Positions 52,640 to 61,591 are shown, counted from the stretch's first letter. The stretch is DNA of 64,000 nucleotides from an uncultured Oscillospiraceae bacterium (GCA_934561515.1 CAKTGM010000004.1:1-64000); one strand, 5' to 3'. Translations and numbers: made by a program. The notes: generated from the sequence alone by a model not told the origin.

Positions 52640-53545
52640 TTATCGCTTTTCTTCCCTTGCGATCTCCATGAGCTTGCGGATGCGGTGGTTGAGGCAGGAC
52701 TTCGTCAGCGGCGGGTCAAAGGTCGCCGCCAGCTCCGAAAGCGTCAGCTCCGGCTGCAAAAGCCGCGCCACGGCGACCTCCTGCAGCTTTACCGGCAAGT
52801 CGCCTATGGCGCCGGACTCGGTCAGTCGTGTAAAGGCTTCCACCTGTTCACGCGCTGCCATCACAGTCTTATCAAGGTTTGCTGCATCGCAATTCACGCG
52901 GCGGTTCACGGTGTTTCGCATTTCCTTTTCGATCTTTGCCGACACGATCTCCAGCGCGCGTCCCGGCGCGCCGATGAGCGTCAGCAGATCGGCAATGTGC
53001 TCGCTGCTCTTAAAATAGGTGATGAGGCTGCCCTGACGCATCACATTTTTGGGCTCGAAGCCCATGTCGCGCAGCAGCGCCTCCACCTCGCGCCCCGCCT
53101 GCACGTGCGAGGTCGCAAGCTCCAGGTGATAGCGCTTCTGCGGGTCGGTCACGCTGCCGCCGGACAAGAACGCCCCGCGCAGGAACGCCGCCCGGCAGCA
53201 TTCCTCTTCAAGCAGCGCAAAGTTCAGGTGCAGCGCAAAATGCGCCCGGCGGTCATAGCCGAGCGCGCGCCAGATCGCCTCAAGCTTGTCCTCCCGCGTG
53301 ATGCGGAGCACCAGCTTGCCGACCTTTTTCTCCTCCGGCAGCTCGTCGAACTTCACGCCGAAGGCCCTTTGAAAAAGCCGCGGGAGCCTTGCGGCAAACT
53401 CGTCGTTTTCCGTCACGATGCGCACCTCTCCCGCGGAAAAGGTGCTGGCGTACAGCAGCACGCCGCAGCCCTCCGCCACCGCGCAGCAGCTCCGGCTCAG
53501 CGGCGCTTTGCAAAGCTCGGCCTTTACGTCATAAGCGAACGACAC
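52640..53545 (-). CDS. whiA: WhiA sporulation/cell-division regulator
   Basis: A 301-residue protein with a LAGLIDADG-like N-terminal fold ('FLRGAFLSGGSVTDPQKRYHL') and a C-terminal helix-turn-helix ('LSELAATFDPPLTKSCLNHR'). WhiA is widespread in Gram-positives and influences division and chromosome segregation. Directly follows rapZ here. Confidence 0.96.
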   Translation of the reverse strand: MSFAYDVKAELCKAPLSRSCCAVAEGCGVLLYASTFSAGEVRIVTENDEFAARLPRLFQRAFGVKFDELPEEKKVGKLVLRITREDKLEAIWRALGYDRRAHFALHLNFALLEEECCRAAFLRGAFLSGGSVTDPQKRYHLELATSHVQAGREVEALLRDMGFEPKNVMRQGSLITYFKSSEHIADLLTLIGAPGRALEIVSAKIEKEMRNTVNRRVNCDAANLDKTVMAAREQVEAFTRLTESGAIGDLPVKLQEVAVARLLQPELTLSELAATFDPPLTKSCLNHRIRKLMEIAREEKR

Positions 53546-53572
53546 GCGCTCACCTTCCTTCTCTTTTGCTTC

Positions 53573-54436
53573 TTATCCGCGCGTGATATCGCGGTGATTT
53601 TCGAAGGCGGGATACCCCAGCCCCGAAAGATATGCCGTCAGGCATCGGGCGACCGACACGCTCCTGTGGTGGCCGCCCGTGCAGCCCACGGCGATGACGA
53701 GCGTGCTCTTCCCCTCCTCTGCGTAGAGCGGCAGTAGGAACGAGAGCAGCCCCTCGAGCTTTTCAACGAAGGTCCTCGTCTGCGCAAAGGAAAAGACATA
53801 GTCGTATACCTCGCTGTCCATGCCCGTCTTCTGCTTGAGCGCGGGCACATAGAAGGGATTGGGCAGAAAGCGCACGTCGAAAACGAGATCCGCCTCGAGC
53901 GGAATGCCGTACTTGTAGCCGAACGACATCACGTTCACGCTCAGCTTGCCGCGCGCGCTCTTGTCGCCGAAGATGCGGTAAAGCTCGTTGCGCAGCTTCG
54001 CTGCCGGCATCTGCGTCGTGTCGATGACCACGTCCGCGCGCTCGCGCAGCGGGCGCAGAAGCTCCTCCTCGCGGCGCATCGCCTGTTCGATGCTCATGCC
54101 GCCGGCCATGAGCGGATGGCGGCGGCGCGTTTCCTTGTAGCGCTTGATGATGGTCTCAAGGTCCGCCGTGACAAACAGCAGCCTGCACACATCGCCGCCC
54201 TGCTTGAGCCGGTCCATCACGTCGAGCAGGCCCGAAAAGTCCCCGTCGCCCGAGCGGATGTCGCTCACGAGCGCGACGCGGTCATAGCGCCCGTCGCTCT
54301 GCGCGCAGAAGGCCGCAAACCTGAGCACGATGTCCGCCGGGACGTTATCCATCGTAAAGTAGCCCATATCCTCCAGATATGTCGCGGCGCTGGACTTTCC
54401 CGCGCCCGACAGACCGGATATGATCAAAATCTCCAT
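53573..54436 (-). CDS. rapZ: RapZ/YvcJ nucleotide-binding protein
   Basis: A 287-residue protein with Walker A 'ISGLSGAGKSSAATYLED' at residues 5-22 and the conserved 'VAVGCTGGHHRSVSVA'-like motif ('AVGCTGGHHRSV'). In E. coli RapZ controls glucosamine-6-phosphate synthase RNA; in Firmicutes YvcJ is a GTPase of less known role. The yvcK (glmR) gene often between rapZ and whiA is absent. Confidence 0.95.
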   Translation of the reverse strand: MEILIISGLSGAGKSSAATYLEDMGYFTMDNVPADIVLRFAAFCAQSDGRYDRVALVSDIRSGDGDFSGLLDVMDRLKQGGDVCRLLFVTADLETIIKRYKETRRRHPLMAGGMSIEQAMRREEELLRPLRERADVVIDTTQMPAAKLRNELYRIFGDKSARGKLSVNVMSFGYKYGIPLEADLVFDVRFLPNPFYVPALKQKTGMDSEVYDYVFSFAQTRTFVEKLEGLLSFLLPLYAEEGKSTLVIAVGCTGGHHRSVSVARCLTAYLSGLGYPAFENHRDITRG

Positions 54437-54437
54437 C

Positions 54438-55361
54438 TTAGCCCTCTTCCTGCCGGATGATCTTCACCTCCGGCTCCAGCATCACGCCGTGCGCGTCGTA
54501 GACGGTCTTCTGCACCTTCTCGATGAGCGCGAGCACGTCCGCGCAGGTCGCTCCGCCGACGTTGACAACAAAGCCCGCGTGCTTGCTTGATACCTCCGCC
54601 CCGCCGACGCGACAGCCCTTGAGACCGCAGCCCTCGATGAGCGCGCCGGCAAAGTAGCCCGCCGGGCGCTTGAAGGTGCTGCCCGCGCTCGGAAGCTCGA
54701 GCGGCTGGCTCGTCTTGCGCCGCGCCATGAGATCGTCCATCTTCGCCTTGATCGCCTCGCCCTCGCCCTTCTGGAGCCGGAGCTTCGCGCCGAGCACGAT
54801 GCCCTCCCCCGCGGAAAAGACGCTGTGGCGGTAGGAAAGGTCGAGCTGCGCGGGGGCAAGCGTCCTCACGCCGTCCGGATACAGGGCCGTCACCTCGGTG
54901 ATGACATCCTTGAGCTCTCCGCCGTAGGCGCCCGCGTTCATCACGATGCCGCCGCCGAGCGTGCCGGGGATGCCGTGGGCGAATTCAAGCCCTGTGAGGC
55001 CTTGCTTCCACGCAAAGACCGCAAGCTGGCAGAGGGACACGCCCGCGTCCGCCTCGATCGTATCCTCGAGCGTAAGACGCATCTGCGCAAGGCGCGCCGA
55101 GGTATCGATGACCACGGTATCGAGCCCCTCGTCCGCGACCAGCAGGTTCGTACCGTTGCCGATGAGCAGCGGCTTCACGCCCGCATCCTGCAAAAAGCCC
55201 GTCAGCACGACGAGCTGCTCGCGCGTTTCGGGGAAGGCCATGCGCCTTGCAGGCCCTCCGATGCGAAACGAGGTGTGCTTTGCCATCGGCTCATCCTTGA
55301 CCCACTTGAGGTCGGGAAGATAGTCCTCTATCGTTTTGTCCAGTGCCGTGTACCACGCCAT
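54438..55361 (-). CDS. murB: UDP-N-acetylenolpyruvoylglucosamine reductase
   Basis: Second committed step of peptidoglycan precursor synthesis; FAD enzyme. 'NGTNLLVADEG' and 'GIPGTLGGGIVMNAGAYGGE' bind the flavin, 'YRHSVFS' and 'STFKRP' contribute substrate contacts, and the conserved Glu is in 'VMLEPEVKII'. 307 residues. Between hprK and rapZ, a common clostridial order. Confidence 0.96.
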   Translation of the reverse strand: MAWYTALDKTIEDYLPDLKWVKDEPMAKHTSFRIGGPARRMAFPETREQLVVLTGFLQDAGVKPLLIGNGTNLLVADEGLDTVVIDTSARLAQMRLTLEDTIEADAGVSLCQLAVFAWKQGLTGLEFAHGIPGTLGGGIVMNAGAYGGELKDVITEVTALYPDGVRTLAPAQLDLSYRHSVFSAGEGIVLGAKLRLQKGEGEAIKAKMDDLMARRKTSQPLELPSAGSTFKRPAGYFAGALIEGCGLKGCRVGGAEVSSKHAGFVVNVGGATCADVLALIEKVQKTVYDAHGVMLEPEVKIIRQEEG

Positions 55362-55377
55362 AGCTTCAAGTCCTCCG

Positions 55378-56340
55378 TTACGGGTTCTGCTTCTTTGCTT
55401 CGTTCTCGCGGGTCACGCGGTCGATGTGCCCGTCGATCTGCGCGGCGAATTCGCGCGCGGAGTTGAAGCCGTGCTTCTTCTGGCGGTTGTTCATCGCCGC
55501 CAGCTCCACGATCGCCGCGAGGTTGCGGCCCGCGCTGACCGGAATGGTCATCTGCGGCACGGGCACTTCAAGGATGGTCGTGTGGTTTTCGTCAAGGCCG
55601 AGGCGGTCGTAGAACTTATCGTCCGCCCACTTTTCAAACTGAATGACCATGTCGATCTCCGTCGAATCCTGCACCGCGCCCACGCCGAAGAGCTTTTCCA
55701 CGTCGATGACGCCCACGCCGCGTACCTCAAGATAGTTGCGGATGAGCTCCGGCGCTGTGCCGACAAGCGTCGAGCCGATGCGCGTGATCTCCACGGCGTC
55801 GTCTGCGACGAGGCGGTGGCCGCGCTTGATAAGCTCAATGGCTGTCTCGCTCTTGCCAATGCCGCTGTCGCCGAAGATGAGCACGCCCTCGCCGTACACG
55901 TCCACCAGCACGCCGTGGCGCGTGATGATGGGCGCGAGCACGTGGTTGAGGTAGTCGATCGTCATGGAGGTGAACTCGACGGAGGTGTGGTGCGTGCGCA
56001 GCAGCGTGCGGCCGTATTTCTGCGCCATTTCAAGGCACTCGGGGAAGATGTCCAGCTTGCGCGAGATGACCAGCGCCGGGATCTCATAGCAGAACAGGTC
56101 CTCGAAGCACTTGCGCCGCTCCTCAGAGGAGTAGCCGCGCAGGAACGTTACCTCGCTCTTGCCGATGATCTGCAATCTGCGCGGGTCAAAATAGTCGAAA
56201 AAGCCGATAAACTGAAGGCCCGGACGGTTAACGTCCGTAATGGTCAGGATCTCGGTGTCATAGTCCGTTCCACGGTTGATGACCTCCATCTGGAACTTCT
56301 CTACGATGTCCTTTACGCGGACGGAGCGATTGGTATTCAT
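55378..56340 (-). CDS. hprK: HPr kinase/phosphorylase
   Basis: Phosphorylates Ser46 of HPr to set carbon catabolite repression. P-loop 'FGDSGIGKSETAIELI' near residue 154, then 'VGVIDVEKLFGVGAV' and the capture-loop region. 320 residues. First gene of the murB-dnaE operon; implies a PTS elsewhere in the genome. Confidence 0.96.
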   Translation of the reverse strand: MNTNRSVRVKDIVEKFQMEVINRGTDYDTEILTITDVNRPGLQFIGFFDYFDPRRLQIIGKSEVTFLRGYSSEERRKCFEDLFCYEIPALVISRKLDIFPECLEMAQKYGRTLLRTHHTSVEFTSMTIDYLNHVLAPIITRHGVLVDVYGEGVLIFGDSGIGKSETAIELIKRGHRLVADDAVEITRIGSTLVGTAPELIRNYLEVRGVGVIDVEKLFGVGAVQDSTEIDMVIQFEKWADDKFYDRLGLDENHTTILEVPVPQMTIPVSAGRNLAAIVELAAMNNRQKKHGFNSAREFAAQIDGHIDRVTRENEAKKQNP

Positions 56341-56383
56341 AGTTGCCCTCCATACGGAAAAACATTAAAATGTATGCATTCTC

Positions 56384-56412
56384 ATTATAATCGTTCCCCC
56401 CTTTTTTTACAA
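56384..56412 (-). promoter_or_regulatory. Promoter of hprK operon
   Basis: Minus strand TTGTAA (56412-56407), 17 bases, TATAAT (56389-56384), about 43 bases upstream of hprK. Confidence 0.75.
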
Positions 56413-56502
56413 GGGAAACCGCCCTCCCCCACGCCGCTTTTTTCATCCGGCGCGCCCGCGCAGAAAGTTTTCCGATTTTTTCATCTTTTTTGAAAATAAG
56501 GC

Positions 56503-56531
56503 TTGCATTTTGCGTTCGAATCTGCTATAGT
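56503..56531 (+). promoter_or_regulatory. Promoter of rpmB
   Basis: TTGCAT (56503-56508), 17 bases, TATAGT (56526-56531) preceded by TGC, an extended -10; about 58 bases before the ATG. Confidence 0.72.
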
Positions 56532-56588
56532 ATCAACTGCTTGTGAATGACCAAGCCTTGATTTGATTACAGCAAGGAGGTGCAACGG

Positions 56589-56777
56589 ATGGCAAAGTGC
56601 GAGTTTTGCGACAAGGGTGTTTCGTTCGGTATCAGAGTTTCCCACTCTCACCGTCGTTCCAACCGTCCCTGGAAGCCCAACGTCAAGCGCGTGAAGGCTA
56701 TCGTCAATGGTACGCCCCGCCATGTCTATGTTTGTACCCGCTGTCTGCGTTCCGGTAAGGTTACCCGCGCGATCTAA
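56589..56777 (+). CDS. rpmB: 50S ribosomal protein L28
   Basis: A 62-residue protein 'MAKCEFCDKGVSFGIRVSHS' of the zinc-binding type, with Cys pairs at both ends ('CEFC' and 'CTRC'). AAGGAGGTG lies six bases before the ATG. Own promoter and terminator. Confidence 0.97.
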   Translation: MAKCEFCDKGVSFGIRVSHSHRRSNRPWKPNVKRVKAIVNGTPRHVYVCTRCLRSGKVTRAI

Positions 56778-56792
56778 GCGACCAAACAGATT

Positions 56793-56824
56793 AGAAGCAC
56801 TGCGAAAGCAGTGCTTCTTTTTTT
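56793..56824 (+). terminator. Terminator of rpmB
   Basis: AGAAGCACTGC pairs with GCAGTGCTTCT around GAAA, then seven T. Confidence 0.92.
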
Positions 56825-56831
56825 GTATATC

Positions 56832-56858
56832 AAAAAGCCGCCCATCGGGCGGCTTTTT
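56832..56858. terminator. Bidirectional terminator, also ends the GNAT gene
   Basis: AAAAAGCCGCCC pairs with GGGCGGCTTTTT around a two-base loop; A/T-runs on both strands. Confidence 0.88.
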
Positions 56859-56871
56859 CTGATTTCAGGGA

Positions 56872-57330
56872 CTATTGCACCTGCAAATCCATCGTCATGT
56901 ACTTTTTGGTTTCTTTGAAGGAGAGTTTCTCATAAAGGCGCAGAGCGGCTTCGTTGCGTGATAGCACCTTCAGCTCGATGCGGCAGGCGCCGTTTTCCTC
57001 CGCGAACGGCTTGAAGGCAGAAATGAGCTGCGCTGCATAGCCCTTCTGGCGATGCTCTTTCTCAACGTACAACGCATCGAGAATCGCAATCGGTTTTGCA
57101 AGCATACCGGGAATTTCGTAGAGAAAGCCATATAGGAAAGCGACAATCTCTTCCCCGTCCTCAATCAGCAGGAGCTTATGGCCCTCCAAGCCGATGCGGT
57201 CGCGGTAGTTATCGGTGACAACATATGAGCCGTTCAAATTAGGGTCATACTGGGCCTCATCATGGATGAGACTTGTCAAAAGCGTATCCAAGCGGGCTGC
57301 GTCTGCGGTTGTAGCATCTCGAAGCTTCAT
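56872..57330 (-). CDS. GNAT-family N-acetyltransferase
   Basis: A 152-residue acetyltransferase. The acetyl-CoA pocket 'VEKEHRQKGYAAQLISAF' (Q/RxxGxG/A) near residue 96 and the C-terminal 'RLYEKLSFKETKKYM' are characteristic. Substrate unknown. Overlaps the NUDIX gene by four bases, so both are co-expressed. Confidence 0.9.
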   Translation of the reverse strand: MKLRDATTADAARLDTLLTSLIHDEAQYDPNLNGSYVVTDNYRDRIGLEGHKLLLIEDGEEIVAFLYGFLYEIPGMLAKPIAILDALYVEKEHRQKGYAAQLISAFKPFAEENGACRIELKVLSRNEAALRLYEKLSFKETKKYMTMDLQVQ

Positions 57331-57923
57331 TCCTGCGATCTCCCCTTCCGTTCGTTTTCCCTATGAAACTGCTGCATCTTCTCGTTGAGCTTATTGTAGA
57401 TATGCTCGCGGAACCATTTTTCGCTGCTGGCCTGCACCGCGCCCTCGGGCGTGAACCACTTCACGCCGCTGTTCTCGTCGGGCTTGACCGTGAGCGCGTC
57501 CGTATCGTCCGCGATGAGAAGATAGGTCACGTTCAGGTGCAGGTGCGAGGAAACATATTTCCCGCGCTTTTGATGACCGTCCACGGTCAAAACCTCGAGA
57601 GAAAAGATGTCCTCGCTCGCGGGGCGGACATTCTGCACGCCGCTCTCCTCGCGCACCTCTCTGAGCGCCACGGCGAGCAGATCCTCTTCCCCATCGGCGT
57701 GTCCGCCGAGCCACGACCACGAATCATAGAGGTTGTGGTACGCCATCAGCACGCGGTCAAAGCTTTCATTCACGACCCACGCCGACGCCGTCATGTGGCA
57801 GAGCGCGTTGCCGCGCGTAAAGACGTCCGCAAATGCGTTCAGACAGTCGAGCATTACGCTCTTGTCCCGCGCCTCCTGCTCGTTATACGGCCGGTAATTC
57901 TCAATTTGCTCAATAATTTCCAT
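57327..57923 (-). CDS. NUDIX hydrolase
   Basis: A 198-residue hydrolase with the NUDIX box 'GGHADGEEDLLAVALREVRE' followed by ESG (GX5EX7REUXEEXGU), which hydrolyses a nucleotide-diphosphate-linked substrate. ATG 57923 has GAGGGT upstream; the longer frame reads through a structured spacer and has no similarity. The isolated pairing with a GNAT gene gives no substrate. Confidence 0.9.
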   Translation of the reverse strand: MEIIEQIENYRPYNEQEARDKSVMLDCLNAFADVFTRGNALCHMTASAWVVNESFDRVLMAYHNLYDSWSWLGGHADGEEDLLAVALREVREESGVQNVRPASEDIFSLEVLTVDGHQKRGKYVSSHLHLNVTYLLIADDTDALTVKPDENSGVKWFTPEGAVQASSEKWFREHIYNKLNEKMQQFHRENERKGRSQE

Positions 57924-58105
57924 CGCTACCCTCAATATATTTTCGCGCCCGCAGGCGCGAAACAGCATCGCAGATTTTGCGCCGCACACGGCGCAAATAA
58001 ACTTGATTGTAAATTCTGACGACACGTGCGTCAGAATTTACACTTCTCAGCCCGCAAACGTGCGCGCCTGCGGCGCGTGCGCTGCCGCGGGCTGCAATCT
58101 TACTC
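57924..58105. other. Gene-free spacer with four consecutive hairpins
   Basis: No ORF of note. Four inverted repeats stand in series: TTTCGCGCC/GGCGCGAAA (57941-57962), TTTGCGCC/GGCGCAAA (57976-57997), a 13-bp perfect GTAAATTCTGACG/CGTCAGAATTTAC (58009-58041), and AGCCCGC/GCGGGCT (58049-58093) with an inner CGCGCC/GGCGCG stem. No T-runs follow them. It may be a structured RNA or a small palindromic element. Confidence 0.6.
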
Positions 58106-58131
58106 AAAAAGCGACCCAAAGGTCGCTTTTT
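58106..58131. terminator. Terminator of gpsA
   Basis: AAAAAGCGACC pairs with GGTCGCTTTTT around CAAA; symmetric A/T-runs. Eight bases after the gpsA stop. Confidence 0.9.
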
Positions 58132-58139
58132 GAAGTAAT

Positions 58140-59141
58140 TTATATCCAGCTGCAATCGCTTTCCTTCTTCGGCGTGCGGCTCATCAGCACACCGATGAGC
58201 GGCGCGGCGCTCTTTCCTTCGTAAAGGACCTCGTACACCGCTGTCGAGATCGGCATTTCCACGCCATAGCGCTGCGCAAGCTCGTGTGCGCTGCACGCAG
58301 CATAGTAGCCCTCAACGACCGCGCCGACCTCGTCCATGGCTTCCTTCGCGCTCTTGCCCTGCCCGATGAGAATACCGGCGCGGTGGTTGCGCGAGTGCAT
58401 CGACGTACAGGTGACGATCAGATCGCCCATGCCGGCAAGACCCGCGAGCGTTTCCTTCCGCCCGCCCATGCGTTCTGCAAGGCGCGAGATCTCGCTCAGC
58501 GCGCGCGTGATGAGCAGCGCGCGCGAGTTGTCGCCCATGCCGCAGCCGTCGCTGATGCCGCAGCACAGTGCCGCAACGTTCTTGAGAGCGCCCGCCAGCT
58601 CCACGCCGACGGTATCATCATGCGTGTAGACGCGGAAGACCTCGTTCATGAAGGCGTGCTGTACAATTTCGGCGCTTGCCTGATCGGCGGAGGCGGCCAC
58701 GCAGCCCGTCGGGAGACGGCGCGCGACCTCCTCGGCGTGCGAGGGGCCGGAGAGCACCGCGACGCGATAGCCCTCCCCGCATTCCTGCGCGATGATCTCG
58801 CTCATGCGCAGGTGCGTGCCGCGCTCGATGCCTTTGGTGAGCGACACGAGCAAAGCGCCCTTGCGCAGGTGCGGCGCGGCCTCATGCGCGACCGAGCGCA
58901 GCGCGAAAGACGGCGAGGCGAAGACGACCATCTCCGCGTTTTCGAGCACGGATAAGTCGCTCGTCACGGCGATGCGCGCAGGGATACGCACGCCTTTGAG
59001 TAAAGGGTTTTCCCTTGTCTCTCTCAGCAATTCCGCCTTTTTCGGGTCATGCGACCAGAGCGTGACGGCATGGCCGTTGTCAGATAGCAGCATCGCTGCG
59101 GCCGTACCCCAGCCGCCCGAGCCAAGCACTACAATATTCAT
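58140..59141 (-). CDS. gpsA: NAD(P)-dependent glycerol-3-phosphate dehydrogenase
   Basis: Supplies sn-glycerol-3-phosphate for phospholipids. 'VLGSGGWGTAAAMLLSDNG' binds NAD(P), 'VSLTKGIERGTHLRMSE' and 'ELAGALKNVAALCCGISDG' hold the catalytic Lys and substrate site. 333 residues. Overlaps plsY by four bases, so precursor and acyltransferase are coupled. Confidence 0.97.
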   Translation of the reverse strand: MNIVVLGSGGWGTAAAMLLSDNGHAVTLWSHDPKKAELLRETRENPLLKGVRIPARIAVTSDLSVLENAEMVVFASPSFALRSVAHEAAPHLRKGALLVSLTKGIERGTHLRMSEIIAQECGEGYRVAVLSGPSHAEEVARRLPTGCVAASADQASAEIVQHAFMNEVFRVYTHDDTVGVELAGALKNVAALCCGISDGCGMGDNSRALLITRALSEISRLAERMGGRKETLAGLAGMGDLIVTCTSMHSRNHRAGILIGQGKSAKEAMDEVGAVVEGYYAACSAHELAQRYGVEMPISTAVYEVLYEGKSAAPLIGVLMSRTPKKESDCSWI

Positions 59142-59824
59142 TGGTCCTCCCCCGGTTTCGGTGCATTCACATGGAAACGGAACTTACTTTCCGTGCCGTT
59201 GAGCAGCCTTTTGATGTTGCTGCGGTGCGCCCACAGCACGAGCAGCGCAATGCACGTGCCGAGCACGGTCACAAGGCCGTCACGGAAGATAAAATGCGTC
59301 ATGAAAGGAAAGCTGGCCGCCGCGGCGACCGAGCCGAGCGACACATAGCGCGTCGTGAGCCAGAGCACCGCAAACACGCCCCAGCCGACAAGCGCGATGC
59401 GCCAGTCGAGAAGCAGCAGCAGCGTGCCGCTGCACAAAATGCCCTTGCCGCCCTTGAAGCCGTAGAAGATCGGGAACATATGCCCGATGACGCAGAACAG
59501 CGCTGCAAAATATTTGCCCGCAACGCCCCATCCCAGAAGGACGCCCAGGAAGCGGCCGCCGAGCCATACCGCGCCCAGCGCCTTGAGCATATCGAAGGCG
59601 ATGACCATGAGCGCGCACTTTGCGCCGTAGGTGCGGTAGAAGTTCGTCAGCCCTGCGTTGCCGCTGCCGTGGCGGCGCACATCGTCGTGGTAGCAGAGAT
59701 GCGACGTGGCGATCGCGCCGTTGACGCAGCCGAGCAGATACGACAGCACCGCAACGGCGACCGGTACGCCATACAGCACTACTGCCGCGAACGTAGTGAT
59801 CTCATCAGGATAAATGCCTTCCAT
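59138..59824 (-). CDS. plsY: Glycerol-3-phosphate acyltransferase PlsY
   Basis: A 228-residue membrane enzyme that acylates G3P using acyl-phosphate. 'RRHGSGNAGLTNFYRTYG' is motif 1 and 'FKGGKGI' motif 2, with about six spans. The ATG overlaps the der stop as TGATG; a GTG one codon earlier is possible. In the der-plsY-gpsA string typical of Clostridia. Confidence 0.96.
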   Translation of the reverse strand: MEGIYPDEITTFAAVVLYGVPVAVAVLSYLLGCVNGAIATSHLCYHDDVRRHGSGNAGLTNFYRTYGAKCALMVIAFDMLKALGAVWLGGRFLGVLLGWGVAGKYFAALFCVIGHMFPIFYGFKGGKGILCSGTLLLLLDWRIALVGWGVFAVLWLTTRYVSLGSVAAAASFPFMTHFIFRDGLVTVLGTCIALLVLWAHRSNIKRLLNGTESKFRFHVNAPKPGEDQ

Positions 59825-61149
59825 CACTCTTCTTTTTCTCCTTTCTCGCGCACCGACATGATGACCGGCGTGCCCTCCAGCCCGAAGACGTTTCGGATGC
59901 AGTTTTCAAGATAGCGCCGGTAGGAGAAGTGGAAGAGCTTTTTCTCGTTGCAGAAAACGACGAAATGCGGCGGGCAGACGCCGACCTGCGTCATGTAGTA
60001 GATCTTCAGGCGCTTGCCCTTGTCCGTCGGCGGCTGCACGCGCGTCTGCGCGTCGGCCAGGATGTTGTTGAGCATACCCGTGGAGATGCGCATACAGGAC
60101 TGGTTATGCACGTAATTGATCATCTCAAAAAGGCGCGGCACGCGCTGGCCCGTCGCCGCCGAGATGAAGATGATGGGCGCGTAGGTCATGTAGGAGAGGT
60201 CGCGGCGAATGTCCTCGCGCATACGATCCATGGTCTTGCCATCCTTTTCGACAAGGTCCCACTTGTTCACGACGATGATGCACGCCTTGCCCGCGTCGTG
60301 CGCGAGACCGGCGACCTTCGTATCTTGCTCGGTCACGCCCTCCTGCGCGTCGATCATGATGAGGCACACATCCGCGCGGTCGATGGCCATGGTCGCGCGC
60401 AGCACGCTGTAGCGCTCGATCACATCGTCGACCTTCGACTTTTTGCGCATACCGGCGGTGTCGATGAAGACATACTTGCCCTGCTCGTTTTCAAAGTACG
60501 AGTCGATGGCGTCGCGCGTTGTACCGGCGACATTGCTGACGATCATGCGCTCGGTGCCGAGGATGCGGTTCGTGAGGGAGGATTTGCCGACGTTGGGCTT
60601 GCCGATGAGGGCGACCTTGATGACGTCCTCGTCCTCCTCATCCTCCTCCTCGGGCGGGAAGTACTGAAGACAGGCATCGAGCAGATCGCCCGTGCCGTGG
60701 CCGTGGACGGCGGAAACGGCGATGGGGTCGCCGAGGCCGAGGTTATAGAACTCGTAGAAGTCGGGGTCGATGCGGCCCGTGGAGTCCATCTTGTTCACTG
60801 CCAGCACGATCGGCTTGCGCGAGCGCAGCAGCATATTGGCGACCTCCTGATCGGAGGCCGTCAGCCCGGTCTTCACGTCCGTCAGGAAAACGATGACGTC
60901 CGCGTGGCGGATGGCAATCTCCGCCTGCTCGCGCATGAACGACAAAATCTGGTCGTCCGTGCGCGGCTCAATACCGCCGGTGTCCACCAGCGTGAATTTG
61001 CGGCCGCACCACTCGCTCTCGCCGTAGATGCGGTCGCGCGTGACGCCCGGCGTATCCTCGACGATGGAGAGCCGCTGGCCGATGAGCTTATTAAAGAGCA
61101 TGGACTTGCCCACGTTGGGCCGACCCACGATCGCAACCAAAGGTTTCAT
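59824..61149 (-). CDS. der: Ribosome biogenesis GTPase Der (EngA)
   Basis: A 441-residue protein with two GTPase domains: 'GRPNVGKSMLFNKL' near residue 8 and 'GKPNVGKSSLTNRI' near 185, each with DTxG and NKxD motifs ('VNKMDSTG', 'VNKWDLVE'), and a C-terminal KH-like domain. Essential for 50S assembly. Confidence 0.97.
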   Translation of the reverse strand: MKPLVAIVGRPNVGKSMLFNKLIGQRLSIVEDTPGVTRDRIYGESEWCGRKFTLVDTGGIEPRTDDQILSFMREQAEIAIRHADVIVFLTDVKTGLTASDQEVANMLLRSRKPIVLAVNKMDSTGRIDPDFYEFYNLGLGDPIAVSAVHGHGTGDLLDACLQYFPPEEEDEEDEDVIKVALIGKPNVGKSSLTNRILGTERMIVSNVAGTTRDAIDSYFENEQGKYVFIDTAGMRKKSKVDDVIERYSVLRATMAIDRADVCLIMIDAQEGVTEQDTKVAGLAHDAGKACIIVVNKWDLVEKDGKTMDRMREDIRRDLSYMTYAPIIFISAATGQRVPRLFEMINYVHNQSCMRISTGMLNNILADAQTRVQPPTDKGKRLKIYYMTQVGVCPPHFVVFCNEKKLFHFSYRRYLENCIRNVFGLEGTPVIMSVREKGEKEE

Positions 61150-61167
61150 TTTTTTGCCTCCTTATGG

Positions 61168-61251
61168 AAAAGCGGCGCGATGAACGCCGCCGAATGATAT
61201 CAGTGCAGACGAATACAAATACAGTATAACCGAATTCCCGGCGTTACGCAA
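61168..61251 (-). promoter_or_regulatory. Promoter and leader of der-plsY-gpsA
   Basis: Minus strand TTGCGT (61251-61246), 17 bases, TATACT (61228-61223). The leader contains a short hairpin GCGGCG/CGCCGC (61172-61190) followed by TTTT, then the AAGGAGG of der. It could act as a weak attenuator. Confidence 0.5.
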
Positions 61252-61297
61252 GGCAAACCTTCTGCGCGCGGGGATTTCGTATCGGTTCAGGCATAAG

Positions 61298-61330
61298 AAA
61301 AAGCTGAGCGGCTTCCCACTCAGCTTTTCT
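61298..61330 (-). terminator. Terminator of rpmF
   Basis: AAAAGCTGAG/CTCAGCTTTT stem with a ten-base loop and T-rich tail, 24 bases after the L32 stop. Confidence 0.85.
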
Positions 61331-61353
61331 TAACGATTGTTGTTCCGAATCGA

Positions 61354-61551
61354 TTATTCGGCTGCGACCTTGGACTCGATGACCTTGACCTGACGGCCGT
61401 TGTAGGTACCGCATTCCGGGCACATTCTGTGAGGCTGGTGCAGAGCACCGCACTTCGGGCACGCGACGAGCGCGGGAGCGGTGAGCTTCCAGTGAGAAGA
61501 ACGTCTCTTATCACGTCTCTGACGGGATACTTTCCCCTTGGGGACTGCCAT
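61354..61551 (-). CDS. rpmF: 50S ribosomal protein L32
   Basis: A 65-residue basic protein 'MAVPKGKVSRQRRDKRRSSH' with a zinc-binding pair 'CPKCGALH' and 'CPECGTY'. Standard partner of the DUF177 gene upstream. Confidence 0.97.
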   Translation of the reverse strand: MAVPKGKVSRQRRDKRRSSHWKLTAPALVACPKCGALHQPHRMCPECGTYNGRQVKVIESKVAAE

Positions 61552-61591
61552 GTTGACACCTCCTTAAAGTTAAGCTGAATGAACAGCGAAT

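Noticed and set aside
57941..58093. CRISPR array
   Set aside because: The hairpins differ from each other, with no repeat-spacer periodicity.
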